Below, piece after piece: positions 1 to 7,859 of a DNA stretch of 64,000 nucleotides (positions within the stretch are counted from its first letter, which is position 1; the number at the start of each line of letters is the position of its first letter). The position numbers and the translations under genes were made by a program. The stretch is taken from positions 5,707 to 69,706 of the forward strand of contig NZ_LMKM01000023.1 of NCBI RefSeq assembly GCF_001421515.1, written 5' to 3'. Below the pieces are notes generated by a model. The model was not told the DNA's origin. It saw only the letters and a program-made list of their open reading frames with translations, and ran no database searches. The DNA comes from Pedobacter sp. Leaf216. Its GTDB lineage: Bacteria > Bacteroidota > Bacteroidia > Sphingobacteriales > Sphingobacteriaceae.

Positions 1-7
1 CACACAA

Positions 8-85
8 AACAATTACTTGTAATGCATGTGCCCTTAGGCTACTATTGACGACACAATAGGTTCAATCTCCGTTGAACAATTACTT
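8..85. repeat. 11-bp direct repeat plus small inverted repeat at the broken edge of the tra operon
   Basis: AACAATTACTT occurs at 8-18 and again at 75-85. A GTTCAA/TTGAAC inverted repeat (60-65, 72-77, 6-bp spacer) overlaps the second copy. These lie exactly where the coupling-protein gene loses its reading frame. They may mark the end of an inserted or recombined segment, but the sequence to the left is outside the window, so this is only a suggestion. Confidence 0.4.
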
Positions 86-833
86 ACACAGCCTCGTTTC
101 GCACGAACTTAAAGTCATAAACGCATATACAGAACTGCTTTTCGATCAGCTGGCGGATAAAGGGCATAACGATCCCGAAACTTTTACCTGATCCGGGCGT
201 ACCGATCAAGAGGGTTCCCCTGAAAACGTTACAGATATTGATAAAGCCTTTGTGTACTTTTTTGCGGTAATAAAAAAGACTCGGTACGCTTACCTGGTAA
301 GGTCCTTTGATTTCCCTGGTGGCCTGCATAAAAGATTCCTGCTCAATATTCCAGCGGTCCTTTCCCAGCGAGGAGCTGATGATCTTGGAAATATTGCCCA
401 TGGCGATATGCACCAGCAGCGTCCCTAAAAACAGTGTTATGCAGTAGCCTGTATCCCTCCAATTAGGGCTCAGCAAAGAAGTGTTTGCCGGCCCGGGGTA
501 AAACCAGAGCCCGCCGAGAAGGATTATCAGGCCAGCACTGAGCGGATAAAGGATCGCAGCGCGGTAGTCCAGGTCTTTCTCCTTTTTGCTCAGCGTACCG
601 ATAGCAACCAGAATTATCAGGGAAAGGATAAAAGCCCTGGAATACAGGGGCTGGGAATAAATGGCCAGTTTGGTTATCACAGCATATATCCTGCTTAGGC
701 CAAACCTGTAAAACCAGGGAAAATCGATGAGTTTGGGCGCATAGATGAATACGAAAATATCCAGGCTGACGCAGAGATAAATGCAGAACTGCATAAAACG
801 GTGCAGCATCTGCTGTTCTTTACTTTCTTCCAT
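84..833 (-). pseudogene. Truncated type IV coupling protein (MobC/TraD/VirD4-like), N-terminal part
   Basis: Coupling proteins are inner-membrane ATPases that bring the relaxase-DNA complex to the transfer channel. The 249 residues contain four hydrophobic segments (about residues 15-35, 60-80, 90-112 and 125-145) and then a linker. A clear Walker A, GTPGSGKS, lies at about residues 211-218. The protein stops soon after the segment CICVYDFKF, where family members continue for about 400 residues with Walker B and the rest of the ATPase. The last six residues (VRNEAV) do not fit the family and look like out-of-frame sequence past a junction. It is the last gene of the tra operon seen here, 28 bp after traN. 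As it stands it cannot be a working motor. Confidence 0.8.
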
Positions 834-861
834 TTGTTATAGTACCGGATGAACATTTGAT

Positions 862-1698
862 TTAAAAAGTATCCGCTGTGAGCAGATCCCGGTATTTTAC
901 CGATAAGCTCAGCTTCCTTGCGGACAGCTGCTTTTCATCCAGGGTAACCTCAAGACGCTTTGAGGGTGGATAAGTGAGCTTTCCGATCACATAAATGTTG
1001 CGGAATACTTTGGAAAAACGCTTGGCAGGATAAAGGGAGAACAACGGTTTGATAGCTACCGACTGGGAAGTTGTCGCTTTATTGATCTTTCTATCTTCCA
1101 AGGTAAAGCTCAGCGAGGAAGGCTCATAGGCTAAAGCAGTGGAATTTTCAAAACTTAAATCCATAAAGATGAGTTCACCCACGCACAATACCCGGTTCAG
1201 GCTGACGGTAATGCCCTGGGATGAGGTTTTCAGCAAAGGCTTTTTTCCTCGCAGTAAAAGCATGTCCATTGCATGCGCGCGCATATCGGCTTCGGACATG
1301 CGCTGGGGCTGCAGATCAAGGGCGACCGTTGCCTCGGGAAGTATTTCAATGTCCGCGGCAGCACCACAGGCACCGGGTGATGCGCTGATCAGCCGGTACT
1401 GGGCCATAAAGGTTTCTCCTATAACGGTAAGAGTTCCCAGGTCAGTGCCCGGATCTATGTTCTGCACGGAATCGGTTGGGATTTTAATGCGGAGCACATT
1501 TTTTACCGGAAGGTCCCCTTTGATCCGCGGATCGGAAATATCAGCATAGGCAATGGGCTCGGGAGAGCGGAAGTGAACAGAAGATCCGGGAGATATGGCA
1601 ATGCAGGGCAGATCGGATGAGGCCCTGACCGCTAAGGGCTGCGCAGATGCAAATCCTAGTCTGAGCAGCAAAAATGCAGTAAGAAATAATGTTTTCAT
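862..1698 (-). CDS. traN: Conjugative transposon protein TraN (VirB9-like)
   Basis: 278 residues with an N-terminal signal peptide (about 1-19, ending ASAQ). TraN-type proteins form part of the periplasmic/outer-membrane core of the Bacteroidetes conjugation channel and play the role of VirB9. The beta-rich C-terminal half contains the family-like stretch around IYVIGKLTYPPSKRLEV. Position supports the call: it follows traM by one base and precedes the coupling protein. Length is within the usual 270-330 range. Confidence 0.8.
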   Translation of the reverse strand: MKTLFLTAFLLLRLGFASAQPLAVRASSDLPCIAISPGSSVHFRSPEPIAYADISDPRIKGDLPVKNVLRIKIPTDSVQNIDPGTDLGTLTVIGETFMAQYRLISASPGACGAAADIEILPEATVALDLQPQRMSEADMRAHAMDMLLLRGKKPLLKTSSQGITVSLNRVLCVGELIFMDLSFENSTALAYEPSSLSFTLEDRKINKATTSQSVAIKPLFSLYPAKRFSKVFRNIYVIGKLTYPPSKRLEVTLDEKQLSARKLSLSVKYRDLLTADTF

Positions 1699-1699
1699 G

Positions 1700-2926
1700 T
1701 TAAAATGTGTTGGGTTTATTGATGGTTGAAAGCTGGGCAGGATCGATCAGGTACACCATGGTTGCATATTTGATTTTTGCTTTGTTCTGCCGTACCAGGC
1801 GCGTGAGCGCGCCGGAGCTTGACTGGAAGACTCTTCCAAGGATACTCATGAGCTGTTTGTTTTCTTCCCCCTGCCCATCGGCCGAGATCCCCTGGAGCGG
1901 GGAACTCCCAAGTTCACGGGTAAGCTCTCTGAAAGCAGAAGATGGCACATAAAGTCCCTTTAGCCCGTCAAGATCATAAAGCTCAAGGTGCACCGGCAGA
2001 ATGCCTGCGCTGCTAAGCAAAGAAGAAACTGTGATCTGGATGCGCTGGGATGAAAATGAAGATACCGTCCCATAAAGGTGGCTCCCTTTTTCAATGGTAC
2101 GGTCCCCTGCCCGGATATTCTCCAAAAGCCGCAGACGGACCCTTGATCCGCTATAACCGGTAATTTCCTGATCAAGCATTGCAGGGATATATACCGCTTT
2201 GGCCTCAGCTGCCCTGACAGTATTGAAGGCATTGCCTTCAGGCTTGTCCAGCGATACGCTCAAGGGCTTGATCTGCGGAGAGGAGCTGTCTTTTGCTGCA
2301 CGCTTTTTTTGCTCAAGCAACTGTGAGCGGTAGGCGGGATCGTTTGCCTTGCCGATGCTGTCCACAATGGCCATCTGCGCCTTGAATACTGCCATAGCAT
2401 CTCCCTGGTCAGCCTTCTCTGGCGCCGGAGCGCGATGCAAGGGTTTGCGCATCTCCTCCAGGGCTGCAGCCAATGCCCGGTCCTGGGATAGGCCGGAGGA
2501 AGCGCTGCTGTTGCTCCGAAGGGCTGAACCCTGAGCGCGGGCGGGCGCTTTAGGGCTGCCCGGATAGCCGGCATAGCGGGACTTGACCAAAGATTCGATC
2601 GAGTCGAGCATATGCTTTTCTTTCTCTGAATAATCCGAGATGCTCAGCGGGGAATCCTGCTGCTCATCTGCGAGGCTTCCAACAGCGGTGTAGCCGTCGC
2701 CTTTGCGGTAACGCTGCTGAAAAGCGGCCAGCTTATCCTGGAGCTTTTCAGCCTGGATCTGCGCAGATACCCCGGCAACATCGCTGCGGAGGGAATCTGC
2801 GGAAGCCTTGTGATCTGCCTGACCGGAAGCGGCCCCGTTGCGGTAAATGCTGTAAAAGATGAGGATAAAGGGCAGGCAGATCAGCGGGATAACATACCTG
2901 GGGCTTTTAAGGTTGATTTTTTTCAT
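1700..2926 (-). CDS. traM: Conjugative transposon protein TraM (VirB10-like)
   Basis: 408 residues: a short cytoplasmic start, one membrane span (about 12-28), a long Ala/Ser/Gln-rich linker (about 35-230), and a conserved C-terminal domain from about residue 245. That domain includes ITGYSGSRVRLRLLENI, the ending PVHLELYDLDGLKG and the VP dipeptide, which I associate with Bacteroidetes TraM. By analogy with VirB10 it links inner and outer membranes in the conjugation channel. Its start overlaps the end of the preceding small gene by 20 bp, which suggests translational coupling. Confidence 0.85.
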   Translation of the reverse strand: MKKINLKSPRYVIPLICLPFILIFYSIYRNGAASGQADHKASADSLRSDVAGVSAQIQAEKLQDKLAAFQQRYRKGDGYTAVGSLADEQQDSPLSISDYSEKEKHMLDSIESLVKSRYAGYPGSPKAPARAQGSALRSNSSASSGLSQDRALAAALEEMRKPLHRAPAPEKADQGDAMAVFKAQMAIVDSIGKANDPAYRSQLLEQKKRAAKDSSSPQIKPLSVSLDKPEGNAFNTVRAAEAKAVYIPAMLDQEITGYSGSRVRLRLLENIRAGDRTIEKGSHLYGTVSSFSSQRIQITVSSLLSSAGILPVHLELYDLDGLKGLYVPSSAFRELTRELGSSPLQGISADGQGEENKQLMSILGRVFQSSSGALTRLVRQNKAKIKYATMVYLIDPAQLSTINKPNTF

Positions 2927-3314
2927 GTCGGTAATTTTTAATCTGAAGGCTTTTGATTTTCTCGATCATCTGATGGATGCGCAGACTGTCAGTATGATCT
3001 AAGGACTTTTTTCCCAGCATTCCCTTTAGCTCAGCCTGCATGGAAAGCACCTGGGAGAGCTGGCCTGCCGCCTGGTATACCCCGCTCACCTGTTGGGTGG
3101 CCTGGCCTGGAAAACCGGCAATGGACTGCCCCTTTTCAGCCGGGGACCTTAACAGGGTGAAACAAAGCAGCCCTGAACAGCCAAGCAGGGCGAGCATGAG
3201 AAAATAAACAGTTGCAGGGCGCTGTTTAAAAAAAGCGTCCACTACCGCCCTGATCCTGATGGCTATCCCGGAGAGCTTGCTGGAGGGAAGGGAAAAGAAA
3301 GTATTGGTTTTCAT
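2907..3314 (-). CDS. traL: TraL-like small membrane protein of the conjugation operon
   Basis: 135 residues with one strong transmembrane segment (about 36-56), a basic cytoplasmic start and a periplasmic helical tail. There is little conserved sequence; the name rests on position between traK and traM, where Bacteroidetes conjugative transposons carry traL. It is probably an accessory membrane subunit of the transfer channel. The 3' end overlaps traM by 20 bp. Confidence 0.6.
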   Translation of the reverse strand: MKTNTFFSLPSSKLSGIAIRIRAVVDAFFKQRPATVYFLMLALLGCSGLLCFTLLRSPAEKGQSIAGFPGQATQQVSGVYQAAGQLSQVLSMQAELKGMLGKKSLDHTDSLRIHQMIEKIKSLQIKNYRHEKNQP

Positions 3315-3329
3315 ATTTTATGGTTTTGT

Positions 3330-3950
3330 TTAAAGCGGGTTTTTGGCCGTATTGGACAGGTCCCTGTTTTCCAGGGTCTTCCATCCGGTGATGATTACCG
3401 CATGCGGATTGTTTTCTGAGCGCGCGGAAAGATCGCTAAGGTGCCCTTCGGTGAGCAGTGAACGCGTGATAACCGAACTTCTGCGGTCTATCCGCTGGGT
3501 ACCGTAGTAGCGGAAATACCTGTTTTTTTCATCTAAAAAAATAGAGTCCGCCTGGATGGTGAGCACGGCCGAGGAGGAAAGTACCGAAGAAAAGAAGCTG
3601 CGCTCTTTAAGGTTGTTGTACTGCTGGGCACCACTTTCATCGATCAGGTACATGGCCTGCCGCATCTGGGATTCAATATATTTTTCATCGGGTATGAGCG
3701 AAAAGAAAAGACTATGGAAACGGGCAATGTGCGCCCGGTATTCCGCCGCGCGGTTGACCTGTACATCCACCCTTTTTGCTGCCAGCGGGATATTGCCGTT
3801 GTCGAGCAGATAAATACTTTTCCTGGCATCGCTTACCTGGCGGTAGGCAAAAAAAGAAACCACGCAGGATATGCATAAACTCAGCAAAAAGCTCCCTATG
3901 GAAAGCACGGTAGCAAGGCGTACCTTGCTTTCAATGTTCCTGATGAGCAT
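3330..3950 (-). CDS. traK: Conjugative transposon protein TraK (VirB8-like)
   Basis: I place the start at the ATG at 3950 (MLIRNIESKVRLATV), 4 bp after the traJ stop. The longer in-frame start at 4016 would overlap traJ heavily. The protein is then about 206 residues with one N-terminal membrane span (about 13-35) and a periplasmic NTF2-like domain containing the family-like FFSLIPDEKYIESQM. VirB8-type proteins are periplasmic assembly factors of type IV secretion systems. Confidence 0.85.
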   Translation of the reverse strand: MLIRNIESKVRLATVLSIGSFLLSLCISCVVSFFAYRQVSDARKSIYLLDNGNIPLAAKRVDVQVNRAAEYRAHIARFHSLFFSLIPDEKYIESQMRQAMYLIDESGAQQYNNLKERSFFSSVLSSSAVLTIQADSIFLDEKNRYFRYYGTQRIDRRSSVITRSLLTEGHLSDLSARSENNPHAVIITGWKTLENRDLSNTAKNPL

Positions 3951-3954
3951 AGCC

Positions 3955-5094
3955 TTATCCTCCCAATGCTGAAGTGGCCATACTGCCCATCCTGCTCGCA
4001 CCCGATCCCATTGCACTTGCTGCCGAACTCACTCCCGAAGTGGAGACGATCCAGGTAGAAATGCTCGGTACGGTAAACATCGTCAGGGCCCCGATTATAA
4101 AGGTGATGATCACCATCCCAAAGGAAAGCACACCGTTTGCGGCAAACCAGCTGAGTTTTTCCATACTCGCCCCGCCACTGCCGAGGAGTTCCTGGTACCG
4201 GGTGATCTCGGCTTCCAGGGCATAGTTTTGAAAAAGCGAGGCCACATACATCACCAGAAAACCGATCCCGGAATACAGGTTGACAGAAACAAACCTAGCA
4301 ATCCAGCTTGAAAAGGAATCCCTGAACATGGGCAATATACTTGCTGCAACTGAAAAGGGCCCAAGAATGATCAGTATGGTTGAAAAGATGATCTGCATGA
4401 TAAAAATCACGTATACACTGATGCGCAGGATCCATATCGCCAAAGTTTCAAGCAATGAGGTTGCCAGTAACTGCAGGCCGATCTGAAGCCTGTTCCGCAT
4501 TTCAACCACGGGGTTCCAGACCTGCGAAAAACCTTCCTTCACCGAACTTTTCACCGATTCCCAGGCATGTTCATACCAGCTGTCGGCTTCCTTGCTGGCC
4601 ACCTCGGTTTCGGCCTGAACCTTGAGCAGCTCATCGGCCACTTCCACCATCAGTTTTGCCCGCTGCATGCGCAGGGCATTGATATTCTGCTGACTGCCCT
4701 CAAAAAGCGCAGCAGTGCGCACCTCTACGATCTCCTCGGGATAAGCGACCACCCTGGTGAAAACCGGCCACCAGAGAATAATCATGGCAAGGCCGAAGGG
4801 CCTGAGCAGGGGCATAATTTCCAGCCTTTTATCACCCGAGATCATCTCATAACTTTTGATGGCAAAAAAAATCAGCATAAAAATCGCACTCAGTGCCTGG
4901 GCATCAGCGATGAAAGCATCGTAATGGGTCCAGATGGTGGATTTCATCTGTTTTAAAAAGTGCATCATCCCTTCCTCGTAAACGCCGTTCCCCTGAAGGA
5001 AATTAAAGGTATCTTTAAAAGAATCCGGAACCTGGACCGGGGTGGACTGCACAAAAAAACCGGCAGTGCCGGTCAAAAAGCTTATTGTCTGCAT
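3955..5094 (-). CDS. traJ: Conjugative transposon protein TraJ (VirB6-like polytopic membrane protein)
   Basis: 379 residues. The N-terminal half carries family-like features (YDAFIADAQALSAIFMLI, then LRPFGLAMIILWW). There is a charged central helical region and five or more hydrophobic spans from about residue 215 to 350, then a Gly/Ser/Ala-rich tail. TraJ is taken as the VirB6-like inner-membrane channel component. It sits directly upstream of traK, as is usual. Start ATG at 5094 follows the upstream gene by 2 bp. Confidence 0.85.
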   Translation of the reverse strand: MQTISFLTGTAGFFVQSTPVQVPDSFKDTFNFLQGNGVYEEGMMHFLKQMKSTIWTHYDAFIADAQALSAIFMLIFFAIKSYEMISGDKRLEIMPLLRPFGLAMIILWWPVFTRVVAYPEEIVEVRTAALFEGSQQNINALRMQRAKLMVEVADELLKVQAETEVASKEADSWYEHAWESVKSSVKEGFSQVWNPVVEMRNRLQIGLQLLATSLLETLAIWILRISVYVIFIMQIIFSTILIILGPFSVAASILPMFRDSFSSWIARFVSVNLYSGIGFLVMYVASLFQNYALEAEITRYQELLGSGGASMEKLSWFAANGVLSFGMVIITFIIGALTMFTVPSISTWIVSTSGVSSAASAMGSGASRMGSMATSALGG

Positions 5095-5096
5095 AG

Positions 5097-5870
5097 TTAT
5101 AGTTTTGAATGTTTTAAAATCCTGTCGGCAATTTCAATGTCCCCTTCCCCTTTTGTTCTCATCCCTACTCCACTTTGCCCTGCCCCGGGTCTGGCATCTG
5201 AGATGGAAAGGTATTTCCAGGCCAGCCGTTTTTTCTCCGACCAGGCCGATTCCACAGCGCGGTACTCCATCAAAAGCCGCTGATAGGCCAGCAGGCGTTC
5301 GCCCCGTTCCAGTGTGGTTTTCCTGGTGATTTCCAGGCGCTGGGACAGGTTGCCGGTTTCTGAGCGGTACCACTCATATATCCCAGAGGAAATCAGGTAC
5401 TGCTTTTCCCTGCCGTGGATACCTGTGAGGTCTTCTTGTTGATTACCGTTTAGCAATGAAGCAAATTCCTGCCTGTAGTAAAGTTGCCATAGCGGGTCGA
5501 GATCGCTGAGCAGCCCGGAGTAGGCTGATGCTTTGATGAGCGCCTGCGTTTTCAGCGTATCGCTGTGGAGCCGCTGCCGCGAAGTACTGGAGGCCATGGC
5601 CAGTACCAGCCCCAAGCGCTGGGTCTGAGGCCCCAAGGGGCCAAGTGGCCGCAGATCAGTTTTAGGATAATTGGGGTGAAGTGCCCAGGTCAGCCAATAA
5701 TTGGGATTAAGTCCTAGAAACCCGGGCTTGGGCGTGAATTTATCCCTGTCCCATTGTTTGAACACCATGCGCTGCTGCTGGTTGGTCACCGCCTCATCAC
5801 TGATGAGACGTTGGGCAACGCAGCGGATAAAGGGGAGAATGATCAGCAGGACGATCAGTAGCTTTTTCAT
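5097..5870 (-). CDS. Unrecognised secreted protein of the tra operon
   Basis: 257 residues with an N-terminal signal sequence or anchor (about 1-19). The rest is mainly helical with many Gln, Arg and Leu residues and no motif I can name. It overlaps the preceding gene by 4 bp (ATGA-type junction) and lies 2 bp before traJ, so it is certainly co-transcribed and probably co-translated. Its place matches that of poorly characterised TraI/TraH-type proteins in related elements. A periplasmic role in conjugation is inferred only from context. Confidence 0.6.
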   Translation of the reverse strand: MKKLLIVLLIILPFIRCVAQRLISDEAVTNQQQRMVFKQWDRDKFTPKPGFLGLNPNYWLTWALHPNYPKTDLRPLGPLGPQTQRLGLVLAMASSTSRQRLHSDTLKTQALIKASAYSGLLSDLDPLWQLYYRQEFASLLNGNQQEDLTGIHGREKQYLISSGIYEWYRSETGNLSQRLEITRKTTLERGERLLAYQRLLMEYRAVESAWSEKKRLAWKYLSISDARPGAGQSGVGMRTKGEGDIEIADRILKHSKL

Positions 5871-6529
5871 TTTTCTTTAAGTGATTTAAGGTTTAGCAGC
5901 AGATTTTCTACCATCCGCTTATCGGTATTGATAAATCCCCCAAAGGGGTTTACTGTATGCAGAAGGCCGTTTATTCTGGCCCAGTACATACATTTTTTAA
6001 TGCTGTAAAGCAGTGCCCGGATGGTTTTGAGCTCCAGGGATATTTTACCCAGTAGCGCATCGCGTTTGGAAAAGTCCATAAACAGATCTGAACGCTCTTT
6101 GAGCACAACTGACGAGACCTCCCCGGCCAGTTTTACGCCCCGGTCAGCCATCTGCTGACAGGTCGCCTGGGCAAAAAGCAACAGATGAGGGGCCTTGGAA
6201 GCCGCTTTGAGCACCGCCCTGCTTTCACTGAAAATCTCCAGGCTGATCTCTCCGATCTGTTTGACGGCCATTGCGCTTTTCAGTCCCTGGTCGACCTGGG
6301 TGAGGGAGCGGAAAATGAGTTCTTCGGTGAGGATGACTGCGCCCATGTTGAGCTTGATCTGGCCAAGCCCGCTGTTGATTTGTTCCAGGCGTTCCCCATG
6401 GATAAGCTCCGAGGAGATCCTGACGGCATTATTTTCGACCACAGACTTTAAGTGGCCGCGGTCAAGAACGATCCGCTGCGAAAACCCGTTGTGGCAAAGC
6501 AGAAGCAAAACAAAAAGAATGGTTTTCAT
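5867..6529 (-). CDS. Secreted tra-operon protein, third of three diverged paralogues
   Basis: 220 residues with a signal peptide (about 1-17, ending GFSQ). The C-terminal part reads NPFGGFINTDKRMVENLLLN, which matches the ends of the two upstream neighbours (7182-7847 and 6532-7185). The rest is helical. Function unknown; each copy is probably exported to the periplasm, and the proteins may form a helical periplasmic subcomplex. The 3' end overlaps the next gene by 4 bp. Confidence 0.65.
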   Translation of the reverse strand: MKTILFVLLLLCHNGFSQRIVLDRGHLKSVVENNAVRISSELIHGERLEQINSGLGQIKLNMGAVILTEELIFRSLTQVDQGLKSAMAVKQIGEISLEIFSESRAVLKAASKAPHLLLFAQATCQQMADRGVKLAGEVSSVVLKERSDLFMDFSKRDALLGKISLELKTIRALLYSIKKCMYWARINGLLHTVNPFGGFINTDKRMVENLLLNLKSLKEK

Positions 6530-6531
6530 AA

Positions 6532-7185
6532 TCAGTTTTTTAGTATTTCAACCCTGCGCAGTATGTCTTCGCTCAGCGAGCGGTCACGGTTGATGAAACC
6601 GCTGAAAGGATTACTTTTAAGCCGGTTTTTTTTCTTTGCCGCGCCCATTACCAGGCACAGTCCCTTTAGCGCCCCGTTGATCGAGCGCAGCTCTGAGATG
6701 ATGTGGGAGAAAAGCAGCTTGCGTCCGCTGGGGCTCATCTGTCCCAGATCCCCGGCGCTGAGTATGATCCCATAGAGAAACCTCAGCAGCATCTCTGAGC
6801 GGCCGGAGAGTTCAAGCTGCGCTGTGGCAGCAAGGGGAATGAGCAATGGGTCCTCTTTGCAGAGCGAAAGCATCCGGGACTCCGACTGATAGATTTCTGA
6901 GATCACAGGAGCTGACTCCAGGCCGACCTGAAGAAAACCGGCAGCATTTGCGAGCAGGGAAAACCGCGACCTGAGCTGCCGGTAAGTTGTTTTAAGGCTG
7001 CCCATTGAGGAACTGTTGACTTCGCTGCCAAGGGAATTGAGCGTCTGCTTATCTCTGGCAATGCCCTGAAGTTCATGCTCGGATTTGCTTTCTGCGATGA
7101 GCTGGTGCAATAGGGCAATATTGATCTGGGCAACCGCGAGTTGCCAGCTGATGGTCAACAACAGCAAAAAAACCGCCCTTTTCAT
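6532..7185 (-). CDS. Secreted tra-operon protein, second of three diverged paralogues
   Basis: 217 residues, signal peptide about 1-19 (ending AVAQ), helical body, and a C-terminal motif NPFSGFINRDRSLSEDILRR shared with both neighbours. It is the most diverged of the three: the middle lacks the YWAK/YWAR element that precedes the motif in the other two. The start overlaps the upstream paralogue by 4 bp. No function can be assigned beyond likely periplasmic export in the conjugation operon. Confidence 0.65.
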   Translation of the reverse strand: MKRAVFLLLLTISWQLAVAQINIALLHQLIAESKSEHELQGIARDKQTLNSLGSEVNSSSMGSLKTTYRQLRSRFSLLANAAGFLQVGLESAPVISEIYQSESRMLSLCKEDPLLIPLAATAQLELSGRSEMLLRFLYGIILSAGDLGQMSPSGRKLLFSHIISELRSINGALKGLCLVMGAAKKKNRLKSNPFSGFINRDRSLSEDILRRVEILKN

Positions 7186-7847
7186 GGTTTGAGCATTTTG
7201 GCGTTGAGCAGGATATCTTCGGCTATTCTCCTGTCCACATTGATAAAGCCGCTGTATGGATTAAGGGAATTCCAGAAACCGCGCTGCTTTGCCCAGTACA
7301 TCGAGCGGTAGAGTCCGTAAACCACCCCGCGCAGGATGTTCAGCTGCCGGGAAATGCTTCCCAGCAGTTTTGCCCTTTCCCCTGAATCCATCAGCCCGTC
7401 CTTCCCGCCCTTGAGCACGAAGCCGGACACTTCAGCAGCAAGCAATTCAGCCCGGGATTTGAATTCCCTGGCACCGCTTTCAGCAAAAACGAGCAAGGCA
7501 GGATTGTTTTCGGCCAGTTTGACCGCTAGGGCAGCATCCCTTAAGATATCTTCTGATATCTCATAGATATCCTTTACCGAAAGCAGCGAGCGCATTACCC
7601 CGGAAACCTCACTCAGGCCCCGGTAGAGTGCTGACTGAAGATCATTTGCAATGGCAAGCTGGCCGGTGAGGGCAAGCTGTGATTTTTGAATGAGCGTCAG
7701 CCGCTCGTTTGTTCCCTTAAGCTGCGAATTCATTGCCCCCGAGCCCGCTGCAACAGCCGCCGAAACTGCGGGATCGACATAAATCTGGGCAAAGCAGACC
7801 ATGGGCATGCCAAAGGATAAAAGCAAAATAAAAGTGTGTGTTTTCAT
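7182..7847 (-). CDS. Secreted tra-operon protein, first of three diverged paralogues
   Basis: 221 residues, signal peptide about 1-20 (ending CFAQ), helical body with a possible coiled coil (about 40-80). The ending SMYWAKQRGFWNSLNPYSGF and the following INVDRRIAEDILLN correspond closely to the third copy. It follows traG by 12 bp. In other Bacteroidetes elements one protein of this kind (TraI-type) normally sits here; three in a row looks like tandem gene duplication followed by divergence. Confidence 0.65.
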   Translation of the reverse strand: MKTHTFILLLSFGMPMVCFAQIYVDPAVSAAVAAGSGAMNSQLKGTNERLTLIQKSQLALTGQLAIANDLQSALYRGLSEVSGVMRSLLSVKDIYEISEDILRDAALAVKLAENNPALLVFAESGAREFKSRAELLAAEVSGFVLKGGKDGLMDSGERAKLLGSISRQLNILRGVVYGLYRSMYWAKQRGFWNSLNPYSGFINVDRRIAEDILLNAKMLKP

Positions 7848-7859
7848 AACGCAAGGGGT

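Noticed and set aside
58..77. tRNA-like GGTTCAATC string
   Set aside because: The flanking bases do not form a T-stem and no acceptor or anticodon arms are present.
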